DNA from: Flammula alnicola
Lineage: Eukaryota; Basidiomycota; Agaricomycetes; Agaricales; Strophariaceae
DNA length: 64,000 nt
NCBI GenBank assembly: GCA_015499995.1
Contig: JADNRV010000070.1
Span: forward strand, 1 to 64,000
Direction of reading: 5' to 3'
Part shown: piece by piece, positions 18,872-30,445 of the stretch
How the letters are laid out: each line of letters opens with the position of its first letter
How positions within the stretch are numbered: position 1 is the stretch's first letter
Position numbers and translations under genes: made by a program
The notes under the pieces: model-generated
Seen by the model: the letters and a program-made list of their open reading frames with translations, nothing else
The model's database searches: none
Told to the model about the DNA's origin: nothing

Positions 18872-20365
18872 TGTCAGGCGCTGACTTTGTTTGGAGTGAA
18901 ACTCTGAATCAAACCGCTCACCTTCACTTAGCAAAAATAATAATATTATTGTAATCACATGATGGGACACTTACCTAAACAATACTATGTGTACAGAGAG
19001 ACATCTGCGCAATCGCTCAGTGCTCAGATGACCGTAACCATGCAGTCGCTCAGTGCTCCGATGTCCGTATCCAGGCAGTCGCTCAGTGTTCAGATGACTG
19101 TAACCATACAAACGGTAAGCGCTCAAATGATCACAACTGTGCAGTTGCTAAGCGCTCAAGAAACTGTACCCCATGAGCAGTTGCTAAGCGCTCAGTAATC
19201 ATACCCATGTGCTTGATAAGCGCTCAGTAATCATACCCATGTGCTTGATAAGCGCTCAGTAATCATACCCATGTGCTTGATAAGCGCTCAGTAATCATAC
19301 CCATGTGCTTGATAAGCGCTCAGTAATCATACCCATGTGCTTGATAAGCGCTCAGTAATCATACCCATGTGCTTGATAAGCACTCAGTAATCATACCCAT
19401 GTGCTTGATAAGCGCTCAGTAATCATAACCATGTGCTTGATAAGCGCTCAATAAGCATAACTGAGGGCTTGGTAAGCTTGACTGTGCAAAGCTGCGCGCT
19501 TGATAATCATAACTGTGCAGATGAGTAATAATCTTACCAATAACACTCTCAGCACTTATTCAAAGCACATTAAAGTCCTAGCACAGCCACTAGATAGAAT
19601 TAGTATAAATAACTGACCGTTTCCCCTTGAAATATCATCATACCAATTACCACTTAAAGTTATCAATTGACTAGCGCGAATCTAAGTCTATCTGTAAATA
19701 CAAGTTCAACTGAGAGTTGAACTTATCGTCTATTGAATTCAAAGAAGTATATCATTACTTCTTCAGTCTTATCGTCTTCCGAATTACTTAACGTCACTTA
19801 TAAGAAGTATACCGCTACTTCTTCCGTCTTATCGTCTATTAAGAAGTTCCTTCGTATTACTTCTTACGTCTTTACGCTCTACAACTGTCCGTCTATTAAG
19901 AAGTCCCTTCGTATTCACTTCTTAAGTCTACGCTCTACATCTCTCTGTCTATTAAGAAGTCTCTTCATACTTACTTCTTACATCTACGCTATACGTCTCT
20001 CTGTCTATTAAGAAGTCCCTTTGTATTCACTTCTTACATCTACACTCTACGTCTCTCTGTCTATTAAGAAGTTCCATTGTTTACTTCTTACTTTAATACG
20101 CTCTACGTCTCTCTGTCTATCTAATAAGAAGTTCCTTCATTAACTTCTTACATCTTACGTCTTTCATCTTACAACTCTTTGTTTGACTACAAAGAACTTA
20201 CTGTCAACCAGGCCATCCTCTTAAGCTCCAAGTCAAATTTAATTTATCTCATTTACTACATAAGTTGAGATATTTGCATTTGGAACTAATTTCTAGAATA
20301 AATTGGAATAGCCCGAATAAAGTACATTCCGGCGAAACCCAAGTGAACATCTTTTCACGCTGACA
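18872..20365 (+). repeat. 3' LTR of Ty3 element (1494 bp)
   Basis: Same ends as the 5' LTR. It is 131 bp longer, explained exactly by four extra 32-bp units (128 bp) and a 3-bp AGA insertion near 19804. TATA box at 19604. Confidence 0.9.
19194..19449 (+). repeat. Eight 32-bp tandem units in 3' LTR
   Basis: Same unit as 3842-3969, in eight copies. The last three (one with GCACTC, one standard, one with ATAACC) match the last three of the 5' LTR, so extra copies were added or lost at the upstream end. Confidence 0.85.
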
Positions 20366-21159
20366 CCGAAAGTCGACCAGTGGGCTCGGATGGATTGAGG
20401 GCAGTGAAGGCTTGGAAAATTCGTGTGGATTTGGCTCTTAGTGAGATTGTGAATGAGGTTGAGGATGGGCAGTTGGTGCATACACGCATCTCGAGGGATC
20501 CCGCAGTGGTTTGGGCTAGGTTGGAATCGATCCACCTCTCGCAAGGCCTTGGAAGTGTCATTTCGACATGGCAGAAGCTCTTCCAGATCAAGAAGGCCCC
20601 AGAGACATCGATCCAGGAACACGCTGGCACCATACGCGAGCTTGCTGATCGTCTTACAGGTCTCGACGATGCACCCTCTGACTCTCTTCTCGTCGCCGTC
20701 CTCATGCTTTCCCTCCCGGAATCTTATTCCGCTCTCGTCATTTCTCTCGACTCTCACGCCAGCAAGAACGATTTCGATTTCATTGTTCAGCGCTGCATGA
20801 ACGAAGAAGCTCGTCAAGCTGCCACTCAGACTGTTACGATGCAGGGGGTACCTGCAGGCAAGACCGATCCGAACAATCAAGCTTTTTATGTGGAACCGAA
20901 ACCCCGACGTGATTGAAAGGATATTACCTGCTTCAAGTGCCTGCAGAAGGGCCACTACCGCAATGAATGTACCTTGACAGATGCGAAGCCCGCTGGAGCA
21001 GCAAAGTCGGCAGAGGTCGAGGACGATATGACCCACATTGCAGAATGGTGATTGAGGGGGTACGATTTTATTTTGTTATGATCTTTTCTATTCTTCTTTG
21101 ATTTACTTCCTATTTACTATTTCTTATTCGACTTGATCCCGCTTGCGCTCGAGGGGGTA

Positions 21160-21303
21160 TATTAGAATTTGTGCTTGGCTCGCTTAGCGAGATCAAGCTT
21201 ATCGTAGCACGTGACCTTTATCTACGTATATAGCTTTGCATTGTGCAATCGATGCGGCACTCGATTGCCACAGAATTCCCCGTTTCCACCTAGAATTTTA
21301 ATA
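21160..21303 (+). repeat. 3' LTR of TR-GAG element
   Basis: 144 bp, preceded by GAGGGGG as polypurine tract and followed by TSD ACACC. Confidence 0.85.
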
Positions 21304-21648
21304 ACACCCCAAAGACCCTCCTCACAAACAACGACATGTTGATGGGCCTCAGATCAAACCTCATCGCAAACATCCACCACGGATGGCACTTCCACCTGCC
21401 ACCACAGCTTCACCTGGTCATCAAGTCAATGCACTCTGTCGCATCTCTCAGAAAAGTTCTCGACCTTATTTACGTTGAGTGTTCTCACTCTTTTCCTCAG
21501 TCTTCTTGCCTCCATATTATTTTATTCTGCATTATTTCAACTTATAATCATCCAGTACCTTCGTATATACCTATGCGTGCACCAATTTTTCGTTTAGACA
21601 GGTTTTTTCATTGTGTTCGAGGGCGAACACATCTTGGATGGGGCCAGA

Positions 21649-21814
21649 TGTGGCTGTGCTGGCAGCCTGCGCCAGCGGAGTCTGAACCCTGTAGCACTGC
21701 GTTCCGCATGTCGTAGCCACAGATCCATCATCCATACCACACTTTGCCACTACGCTACCCAGCCCAGCCCGAGCCAGCTCGACTCCAGTCCGAGGCGGTT
21801 CCACCACCCCTCCA
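21649..21814 (+). repeat. 3' LTR of outer element (166 bp)
   Basis: Matches 1729-1884 except for a 10-bp insertion. Preceded by purine-rich GGATGGGGCCAGA and followed by TSD GCGT. Confidence 0.85.
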
Positions 21815-21818
21815 GCGT

Positions 21819-23033
21819 TCACAGAGCAGGCCTGGGAGAATGGCAGACACGTACACCAGATTTAATGTAGACAGTAGCGCTCAATCGTAAGAAACCCAAT
21901 TGCTGCAGCCTGCAGCCAGAGAGTTGCGCAACGCGAGTGGTGATCGATGGGGCCTAGGTCCAAGAGTCTTTCCCTTCTTTATGCCCAGGACGTGCGCGTG
22001 AGGAGTGACGAGTGTGAGAGGCGATTGAAATATTGATCGTCAATCTCTGACACGACGGTATAAGCTTATCGATTCAATATTCGGTTTTCACACGAAGGCA
22101 TGAAGCCCTCAGACCTCCTTGCAAGCTGCATCCGATACATGTACATCTCCACTGTGGCGTTGTCCAGCCTGAGAGTTCGACACAACTCAACAGCGCCGCA
22201 TGGGCACATCATGCACCACCTGGCTGACAGATCCGAGCCGAAAGGCCTACCCATGCAAAAATATCCAAAGCAGTCACAATCAAAAGAAGAAGATCGCAGG
22301 CCAGCGCTTAACACTCTCGATGATCGATCGCGGGGTAGAGATTATAGATAGCTTCGAATTCGTGGTAAGCTGCGCAGTGCGGGGGAAGAGGGAAGCAGAA
22401 GGAGAATATGTAAAGACCTCGTGAAGAATTCGAGTTTTATTCCGGCTGCGGCTTCCCATCCGAGTCGTAAACAGGATGACGTGTGCGACAAGCGCTGACG
22501 TAAGCGAACTGACGTCAGACTCCAGAATGCGGGCCGAATTATCGTCATGACTTCACGTCAGACATCGTTGTCGGAAGGGCCGTTGAGGAGGCACCATCTC
22601 ACTCAACTCAACTCACAAAGAGATCAAGCAAACTACACACTGTATATATAATTTAGCTATCAAAAAAAAATGGGGAATCATTCAAGTACACAAATGGAGC
22701 TTGTCGACGAGTCGTAAAAACATGAAAAACAGGCCATGAAAACGCAAGTAAGAAAATGCAGAATGCAGTATGCGATGTAAAGAGAGAGAAGTAAAAAATA
22801 AATAAAATCAAGGAGTGAGTGTGGTAGGCGGATGGATGCCAGGAGGATGGTATGGATAGGTGCTCGGAGAGCAAGCCAGAGAGTAAATACGCGTCTCTCA
22901 TAAAAATTAGAAATTAGAAAACAAAAAAATGCGAGAGACAGCAGAGAAAAGAGAAGAAAGAAAGAAAGAAAGAAAGAAAGAAGGAAGGAAAAAAAAAAAA
23001 GAAAATATACAGTACACATCACCAACCCACCCT
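21819..23033. other. Intergenic region right of the nest
   Basis: No convincing gene. Purine-rich simple sequence (GAAA repeats and poly-A) lies at about 22960-23005, just beyond the 3' end of the minus-strand membrane protein gene. Its rc strand may include that gene's 3' UTR. Confidence 0.5.
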
Positions 23034-24370
23034 CTACTCCTTCACATCCGCCTCCGACTCCGGCTCCTGCACGACCACATCCGCGTACAACGGCAAAAGA
23101 CCCTCCCCAGGGTCAATATCCAACTTGATGCGGCCCGTCGTCTCCCTCGACGCACTGCGATGTCGGTGGTGGCTGCGGCTGTGACTATGATGGTGGTGGT
23201 GTCGTCGGTGATGGTAATTCGGTAAAGGCGTCGTCGTTGACGAGGCAGCGGAAGAGGACGAAGACGAGGAGAAGGTAGCGGGCGCAGCCGGCGTCGACAT
23301 CCACGCCTCCGCCGCCTGCTCCTGGAGCTCCTTCGGCAGCGTGTGTCGTGGCACAGGCGCGTAGACCATCTCCACCCCGCTCTCCAAATCTCCTGTGCCG
23401 CCGCTCGGCTTGCTGTTGCTAGGCAGGACAAGGATACGCTGCATCGAATGCGAAGCCGTGGACGAGAGTAGTAGGGAGTGCGTGGACGCTGCTGCCGATC
23501 CTGAGCCTGATGGGGTCGAGAGTGATGATGTTGACAGGCACGCGGCGGAGAGCGACGCCGAGCAGGACGCGCTGCGCTGGTGGAAACTCCGGTGTCTCAC
23601 GAGGTGCGAGTAGTAGCTGGACACGGCGAGCAGGAAATGCAACTGGAATTAAGAAAAATGCGATGAGTATCAATCGTCAGCGGGTATACGTAACCGGGCC
23701 CTGAATGCAACAAACAACGCGCTGTGGACGAGGCCCTCCGTCTCTTTGTCCACGAAAGAAGCCATGACGAAAAGACGAAAAAAGAACTCACACGTATGGC
23801 CATGATAACGACCAGAAAGGCGAGGCCCGCAAAGACCGCCCTTTCGAGCCAGAGCTCGCAGTTCTCGATGTTGAGCCCGACCTCGAGCATGTCGCGCATG
23901 AGGTCAGGGTGGTGGGAGAACTCCTCGCACACACCGGCACGGGCAGGGCTGAGGAAGGCCCCGTACGTCGCCAGGGCGGTGAAGATGGCGCAGAAGGAAA
24001 AGTCTGCGATGGAGTAATCACGGTAGAACCGGACATGCTTAGGTTTGTGCTGTGGCATCAAGAAATGGATAAGGCACGAATGTAAGACATATGCACGAAA
24101 GAGGAGAAAGAGGATCGGACGCACCTTGAGGACACCATAGAAGCCTACTCCACAGACCGCCGCGGCGGATGCGAAGTATATGGAGAGGAGGCCCCAGATG
24201 ACCTTTACGCCTGTGAGCTGCCACTTGTCGCCTGATGACTCCCACTCGCTCTCGGGTTCCCATTTGACGGAGCGCCATGCGGCTAGGATTTGGATGGTGA
24301 GGATTGCATTGGTCGCTGCTCCGAAGAGAGTGATAAGTGCAGAGGCAGTCCTGTTGTATCGACGGCGCAT
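23034..24370 (-). CDS. Four-span membrane protein, unknown function
   Basis: Three exons read cleanly: 24370-24125 (82 codons), 24049-23792 (86 codons) and 23642-23034 (203 codons with stop), giving about 370 aa. Introns are 24124-24050 (75 nt; GTGCGT..CCACAG) and 23791-23643 (149 nt; GTGAGT, CTGAC branch, TTCCAG). Four hydrophobic segments: near residues 10-30 (LITLFGAATNAILTIQILAA), 58-82, 95-120 (SFCAIFTALATYGAF) and 150-180, the last spanning the second exon junction. The C-terminal 180 residues are cytosolic-like: Ser-rich, then a His/Arg-rich tract (HHRRHHHHHSHSR) and an acidic end. I do not recognise the family; such orphan four-span proteins are common in Agaricomycetes. The start at MRRRYNRTAS is chosen because the longer frame upstream is low complexity. 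Confidence 0.75.
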
Positions 24371-27300
24371 GGTGCAGCAGGAGGAGGAGATGGGGGGAGA
24401 GGATAAAGAACAGAAGGCGGGGTAAGACAAAAACATAACACAAGGAGGAGAACGGAGGATAAGAAAACGCTTACCAAGCTGCCCCGAGTCGTGCCATTAG
24501 CGCTGACAAAAGTGATACGACGGAATGAAGGAAAGAGCGAGTAAGAAACAACGGACGAACGGATGATCAGACTCTTTTGCTGACTCAAACATCTGACATT
24601 CCCACGCTCGTCGTCCCTCCATATTCTTTCATTTTCATTCACACAGTGACACTGACGATAATACACCCTTTGCCATCCACCGCAGACATAAAACACTCTT
24701 TACTTTAGCTTTACCATCCACCGCAACGCATCGCTGCTAACCGGCCGCTTGGTGAACTGGTAATGACCACGGCATAATCCCTGTCGTCAATGTCTTTGTG
24801 CCGAGGAGAATCGCACTCTCGGCTGGCCGGCATCCATCCACAGATCCCCTCGTGTCCCCGCCCACTCGGACTAGTGCATACCCTCAGTCACCCATTGACG
24901 CCGCGTCTGCCCACAGTAATCCACTCAGGCTAGTGATGGTCGCATCGCAACTCGAACTTCGACGTTCTTGCGCTGTCCACGTCGTCTGTTCTGTGAAAGC
25001 ACTTACATGTCATTATGATTCTGGTTACTACTGACCACCTGACTCCGCACTTTATCCCTATCAGATAAAACGAGGCAGCATAGTCCAAGAGCCAAGACAA
25101 CCCATTTATCAAAACCGCCTAAACTTGGCTTAAACGCAGATGTCCGTGATCCGACGGCCTTGCAATGATCAATCCCATCGATATTATTATTTGACGTCTC
25201 GACACAAATAGACAGTGGACATGATGTGCCCACTCGATCCTCGTGTTCTCGTCAACGAGACATGTCGGAGACTCGAAGGTATGTATGTTTTCCATTGACA
25301 CTCTATCAATTCTCATTTCTCTCCCTACTCAGGCTGTTTAAGAGGAGAGCAACAACCTCTACTAAGTAAGCATCCCGCCACTCTATTGAATTTGTACACT
25401 GCCCCCAACTTCAACATTCATCAAACATCAAACATCCATCATTCAGAATCACAAGTAATCTGATAATCACCAAGATCGCCGCAAACGCCTCCCAATCCAG
25501 ACCTGTGGGCAGCTTCTCTGCGCCTATAGCTTACGTTACCGTACCGTGTATGTGAATAAAGCCGAGCGTCTGTAGGCCTGCCGCCGCTGTCCATCCACAG
25601 ACCGCATTATTTAGGATTCCCTCGGATGAGACGAAACGAGCATCTTTTCTGCGTGCGCTTGGACCATTAACGTCTTAAATGAGCTGAGCGCAGCACGGTG
25701 ACTCCTCTGTCTAGATCTCCTTCAAGTCGTGACTCGATCTAGCGCCCGCTGCTTCGCATACCCCGATATCAGACAATTGCAATACACACACAATTGCAAC
25801 ACACACCTAGATGTGTAGGTACATCAGTCGCGCTCGCGCTCAATTCGGAGTCCCGAGCCCCGCCTTGTACTTATGTAATTATTGCGGAAATTTGACGTCG
25901 ACATTCATATCGGCTAACTCCTACTTCCGAGTCTTGCGATCTCGACTCGGAGCCACTCTCGACATGCAGTGAACTTGGACACCCACCGCTCGACCTTACG
26001 CTCGAAGAACCGAACGGCATATGAATTTAATTGCGCGTTTATTAATATTGCTGCTTTGTCGACTCGGTCTGTGAGGTGTCTGGATGCCTTTTCTGGAAGC
26101 CGAGGTTGAGCTCAGAGCATATTGGGAAAGGACGGACGCGAAGGGCACGGTCGAGGACGATAATAGGACATTCCATCTGCAGTGGGCATTCTCGGTATAT
26201 ATGCACCAAAAGTTTCCGTTTCCCCTGATTCTTAACGAGATTTTTTTTCATCAGCTCCTGCGCCTGCAATGCGACGCGTATTCAGCTTTAAACGAGCGAG
26301 ATGAGAACCTTAACTCGGAGGGCCGTGTCGAGGAAAAGTTTGGAAAGGTTCATCCCCGTCCTCCAATGAATACTCTTTTGGATCCAGCGGCCCTATATCT
26401 AACCGCGATTCTTGAGTGAGTTCCTACGACTGTCAGATGGACGTTCAAAGCTCATCATTCATAGTAGATCTATGTGCGTGTATGTCCTCGGCGGTATATA
26501 CCTGTTTTTAAGTTGACATCTAAAACTTCACAGGCATATACTCTCGAGTGTGGGGCGCGTGGCTGCGTGTGATAGTAGTCGAACCACAGCAACACTCAAC
26601 GATTTATTCGTTGTCTTCTGCGAAGATGATTCTATATACGGCCTCTTTAGAACCATGAAAGGTCTGCATTGCGTTGTCATTGACACTCGCCTAATCTGCT
26701 TATCACTGCCCTTATACAACATCGCTTCAGTCTATGAACAAATAGAACAGATGTCAAAAACGCCTCTTCTGACACAAGCTGTCGTGCGCTTGCAGTTGAA
26801 CGCCGAAAGGTTCTCAGAGATCCCGCTGTTTGTGCATACCCTCACTGCACCATGCCCGGAAAACATGACTATGATTTTGTTCTCAAGCGTTCTATCTGAT
26901 AGTTATGTACCGCTGTTTCCAACCCGTTGTAGGTTGCTTAGACTGTAGCAATCCAAGGTTGCGTTGCGCACGAAAGGTATTTAGCACTGGGCTCCGACGG
27001 TGAATTTCCATATGGCACCCCGGACTCGTGGTCGACTCGATAGGTGCTCGAGCTTGATTCACGCTCTAGGGATTCGGAGGTATGTACCCCATGCTTCTGC
27101 CCACCTCCGAGTCGTGTCGAGGATGCATTTTTTTAACCCAAGCAAGCCCTCCTCCCCAGACGCATCGCTGCGGAGGTGAGATCTTTCCTATCCCTTCAAA
27201 TTGCTACTCTCAGATCGCACGTAAGTCCATACGATATTGAAACCGATATCTGGGTGGGGGACTCTTCGCACCGACTTCCAACTTTCCGAGTTACTTGCGC

Positions 27301-29982
27301 TCGTGCGGCGTGAGCCTGAAAGCCCAATGTGCACTGGCAATGGTCAACCATCTAAGTTTTAAATTGTTGGCGGCCAAAGAACCTGGACTGGAATTTGGGC
27401 GTTTATCGATTATCGCTGCTCTCTGTCCAGTACTTGATGTGTCCGCTGCTGGATGCTTGGTATCGGTCGCTTTCTCTACCGAGGCTGTCTGGAGTCCGAG
27501 CTATTATTCATCGCCATTATTGGAAAATATGCACCGCACCTTATGATCCTAACTTGATCCCTTCTGACTAGTAGCCAGCGATTTCAAGTCTTCCCTTTTA
27601 ATTGACAATTGATAGACGGCAATTTCGACTCTCTTGGACCTCCTCAGTTAATAGCGCAGCCTCCGCCTGCAGTACGAAGAGATCCCTGGCGTCTATTCCA
27701 CAAAGGACTTGCTAATATGAAAGGGAAACCAGAGCATGAGTGATTCGGCGCATATTCGCAGTTCGTAGTCCTGGAGAAAAAGACGTAGAGCTTTGACATT
27801 GAGTCAGGATATTCACAACCGATATGGCAGTCAACCCCTCCCCATTCAGGCTGGACCTGCGGGGCGCCAAGTCTGCCAGTTGAAAGGGCACTAGTGCAAT
27901 ATTGAGTGTTCGTCCTTCTAAGTTTGTAGGGCGAAAGACATTGAACCGAACCGTTTGTCGCTGCCCTTTGACAGCCTCATAAACGTGTCTGGATGCATGG
28001 GTAGGGAGATCTGAGACGTGAATCGTATCATCGAAACGTCGTTATTGGCGACAATATGAACTTCTCTGCGTGTTCGACGTTTGCGGTTCCGTGCCAGTGG
28101 AGAGCTCTGACAGTGAGCAAAAGCAAGGGGAAACGAACGGGGGTGTCGTTGGGAAAAGAACAGAGAGATCGGTCTATGACATTGCTGGTGGAAATGCTTC
28201 TCGTAGAGTACCCTTTCAGTAGCGTAACATGCTAATTCATCATTGGCTGTTAGCACGCTAAAACGAGTTCCCAAAAATGTCGTCTCTCAACACGGCGTCG
28301 GCGTGGAATATGGCAAATATATCCCGATGGGCACACCCCATTTCACAATTCCCAAGCAAAGAAATCTCAGAGAAGAGAGATCTAGAAGAAATAGGGTTCC
28401 TTTCGATTTTTTTTCTTCTTCATCTTCGGTGTGCCTTGCGACTTTCCGAAGATCTCTAATTCTAACTCCTCTCAAGCACATACTTCAACCGGACTTCCAG
28501 AAGTCGCCAAACAACTTGATTTGCAATCCATTTCACAAATATACTGTAGTGCTGCGCCAGACCAGACCAGACGATATACAACTCGACTCTGGAACAGTCT
28601 TTGAGGCTCTGGGCGCTACCACGCGTCGCATTTTGTTCCAGCTTTTCCTTCACGCGGCCCATTTGTTTAATTTTTTTTTAGCATTGTACATCTAGACAAG
28701 CTCGCAAGTGACTCGATTCATCTGGACAGGCGGTCCATCGGCGACGAATGACAGTATCTGGACAGAAGTTGGGGGAGACAGGAACTGAGATTTTATGTAC
28801 AGTTGTTGTAATACTAATATCCCCATAAGTGTTCACTCCATTGGGTAAAGAGGTCAGATTTGACTTCAAATTACTTGGAAATTGCCGCGTGGAATACGTG
28901 GAAGTATGCCATGGACGGAACGTTATACATGTCAAGTCAATACATACTTAAGTAAATTCGCTCTGCCATCCAACCCCAAGTCCGACCATGTGTCATGTTT
29001 TCTTATCGTTTAACCGATGTGTACCATAAGCTCGGCTTAGATTAAAATGCTATATTTTACGAGTCACGACCTTCTAAACCCTGGCTGCCAAATTTCCGAG
29101 AGCTCGTCTCTGAATCCGAGCACCTCGGACTGGATTTTTCTGTGCTTGTAATCCCTCCATATAAGAATGTGCAGATTTATTATAAAGTTCAGTAATTTCC
29201 CTCGAAACGCGAGTTATGCACGCTTTCGGGATCTTAGAAGAGGCGTGGTAGATGTATTGTTTCTGCACGCCAATAAAAGGGTAATGTATAGAACACGCTG
29301 CGAAGCGGATATACTTACAAGTCCGATTGGTAGTGATTAGGATTTAATGTTCAACAGGGTCCCACTGGCACTCGAATCTTGAGTTCATGAATCTTGTAAG
29401 GGAAAGATTCTAATATTTGTATGAGAGATCTTGGAAATCCTGATCAAGATCACAGAAAACCAATTGCCGATCTTGGAGAATCTTGAAGACCGGAAGGTTG
29501 TCGTGTAGGGTTTACTGTGATACTGAAACATATATAAAAACGATATATCTACTTTTTAATACACAGATCTAAGGAAAGGAATGGGGTATGTCGACTTTGG
29601 ACTGGAATATTCCGACGAAGCCTGTTTTCTAAATTTGACTTCGATAGCATGTCCTTTAAGACCCCAATGTAGGCCCAGAACTGTTTCTCTAATGGGTCGT
29701 CTGCCAGATAGTCCAGAACTTTAACAACTCGCAGGCTCCCCTAGGGGACTTGAACTAGTAAGAATCGTGTGGCGCATGTTGACTTTTACGTATGCAGACA
29801 TTCGGCATTATCGGCACATCACGTGTAAAAGGCGCGTTTCTCCGAATTTCAATCTGATTCTTTGCCACCGTTGGCACTTGCATCTTGACTAGCTTGACTC
29901 TTCTTACTCGAATTCTTCGCCTTGCTTGTATCCTTGTCGGCGGTTGTCGCAATCTTTTCCTTGAGTAACTCTATCCTTGAAG
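24371..29982. other. Long gene-poor stretch
   Basis: Only short open frames occur (for example 26084-26419, 26550-26948 and 28243-28695), with neither domain features nor intron-linked continuity. Scattered GT..AG pairs, such as GGTATGTATG near 25279, give no coherent protein. It may contain decayed genes. No recognised repeat. Confidence 0.4.
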
Positions 29983-30445
29983 TCAATGGACCTTCACAAC
30001 GAAAGTCATATCCTGTTCGGTCATTTCTAGCCTGAGCATCATGAGCTCCGAGTCGAACCATTCTGGAATCTGGATCCCCCAAGTCTGGCGCATGTCCCAA
30101 TGAGAGCCCTCATTGACAGTGGAAAAACATGCGAGGTAAACCAGGCACTACTCGAATCGATCAGATTCGTCAGCTTCGCGATATTTCTAGCTATCAAACT
30201 CTGTTGTCCTTTTCTATCGGCGAAACGGGAGGATAAGCAGATGAACAGGTCATTGGCACCATTATCAAGGTCGCATCGCATGATTGAAGGGAGAAATATA
30301 CCTCGGTATCACCGCTACTGATTGTTAAGGGCTGCGTGATCGACTTCGAAGAGAAAATACCGTCTGGAGAACATGAAGCGGGTGTTAATTCGGAATGCAC
30401 TATTGATATCGTCGATCTTGTCTGGATGTTTACTCTGGCGGCCAT
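29983..30445 (-). CDS. Small two-exon gene or gene remnant, unknown function
   Basis: Exon 1 (30445-30200, 82 codons) begins MAARVNIQTRSTISIVH. A 52-nt intron (30199-30148; GTTTGA donor, GCTGACG branch, GAGTAG acceptor) leads to exon 2 (30147-29983). Exon 2 encodes a Trp-rich stretch (GSHWDMRQTWGIQIPEWF) and ends VVKVH-stop, 136 aa in all. No known domain. A Lys/Ser-rich frame just downstream (LTSRIELLKEKIATTADKD, to about 29849) looks coding but is in another frame, so the natural C-terminus may have been lost by a frameshift. Further coding-like minus-strand pieces upstream (about 30648-30857, including GLVKIGICADIEMLKDVF) suggest a larger decayed gene. The donor is not the usual GTRNGT. 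Moderate support only. Confidence 0.4.

Larger units (their letters stand above)
3520..20365 (+). mobile_element. Giant Ty3/gypsy LTR retrotransposon (16.8 kb)
   Basis: LTRs begin TGTCAG and end CTGACA (3520-4882 and 18872-20365), flanked by the 4-bp duplication CCGA (3516-3519 and 20366-20369). The order is LTR, PBS, small ORF, gag, zinc knuckle, protease, a long GC-richer insert, RT, RNase H, integrase, extra ORF, LTR. RT and RNase H lying before integrase identifies Ty3/gypsy. The element is about three times the usual 5-6 kb. The excess lies between protease and RT and after integrase. Only a handful of substitutions separate the two LTRs, so insertion was recent, although gag and protease contain frameshifts. 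Confidence 0.9.
3405..21051 (+). pseudogene. gag: Copia-type gag of TR-GAG element, interrupted and mutated
   Basis: ATG 3405 opens a copia/UBN2-like Gag start (MASKIDSKRIAKLGNDNYYA), directly after a pyrimidine-rich leader. A TAA at 3471-3473 is caused by a small frameshift; the next frame continues with the expected RLRKMQVWSVVDGT. The Ty3 element then inserts at 3520. The gag resumes in register after 20369 with the helical body (KAWKIRVDLALSEIV...). A TGA at 20914-20916 follows. The same frame then encodes a CCHC zinc knuckle (CFKCLQKGHYRNEC) and ends at TGA 21049. The family role is RNA binding and particle assembly. This copy has one frameshift, one nonsense codon and a 16.8-kb insertion, so it is inactive. 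Confidence 0.8.
2962..21303 (+). mobile_element. Gag-only copia-like element (TR-GAG type), split by a Ty3 insertion
   Basis: LTRs of 144 bp (2962-3105 and 21160-21303) begin TATTAG and end TTTTAATA. They differ clearly at one base only (AAGATC versus GAGATC). A 5-bp TSD, ACACC, flanks the element at 2957-2961 and 21304-21308. A purine tract, GAGGGGG (21151-21157), precedes the 3' LTR. After removing the nested Ty3 element it is about 1.49 kb and carries only a copia-type gag with a zinc knuckle, with no protease, integrase or RT. This fits the published class of terminal-repeat-with-GAG elements, which depend on autonomous copia relatives. Confidence 0.85.
2232..21478 (+). pseudogene. Acidic Tyr/Pro-rich protein of the outer LTR element, interrupted
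   Basis: The frame opens at ATG 2232 with MSYYYDECEYSEEPVYY and has repeats of the form EPVYY or EPIYYDP, many Asp/Glu and Pro, then a helical segment. It meets a TGA at 2838-2840. The same frame then stays open through a basic, Pro/His-rich stretch up to 2961, where the TR-GAG element is inserted. It resumes in register after the 3' TSD at 21309 and ends at TGA 21476-21478. The continuity across the 18-kb nest shows the insertion split a coding sequence. The TGA at 2838 may be a CGA (Arg) changed by C-to-T mutation. An acidic N-terminus with a basic tail could suit a Gag-like RNA-binding protein, but no zinc knuckle or known domain is visible. The function is unknown. Confidence 0.6.
1729..21814 (+). 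mobile_element. Outermost non-autonomous LTR retrotransposon, split by nested insertions
   Basis: Two direct repeats begin TGTGGCTG and end CCTCCA, at 1729-1884 and 21649-21814, giving canonical TG..CA LTR ends. GCGT at 1725-1728 is repeated at 21815-21818 as a 4-bp TSD (5 bp, AGCGT, if the last A is shared). Without the material nested in it the element is about 1.74 kb. Its only gene is an acidic protein with a basic tail. No protease, RT or integrase was seen, so it must have moved with enzymes supplied in trans. It is the oldest layer of the nest, because the TR-GAG element interrupts its ORF. Confidence 0.8.

Noticed and set aside
19194..19449. Regular 32-bp repeats that could look like a CRISPR array
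   Set aside because: There are no spacers; units are head-to-tail and lie in an LTR of a eukaryotic retrotransposon.
20293..21036. Minus-strand frame of 247 codons
   Set aside because: Antisense to the TR-GAG gag, whose sense strand has a zinc knuckle.
26084..26948. Two neighbouring plus-strand frames (112 and 133 codons)
   Set aside because: No shared splice junction, no domain, and ordinary length for chance frames.
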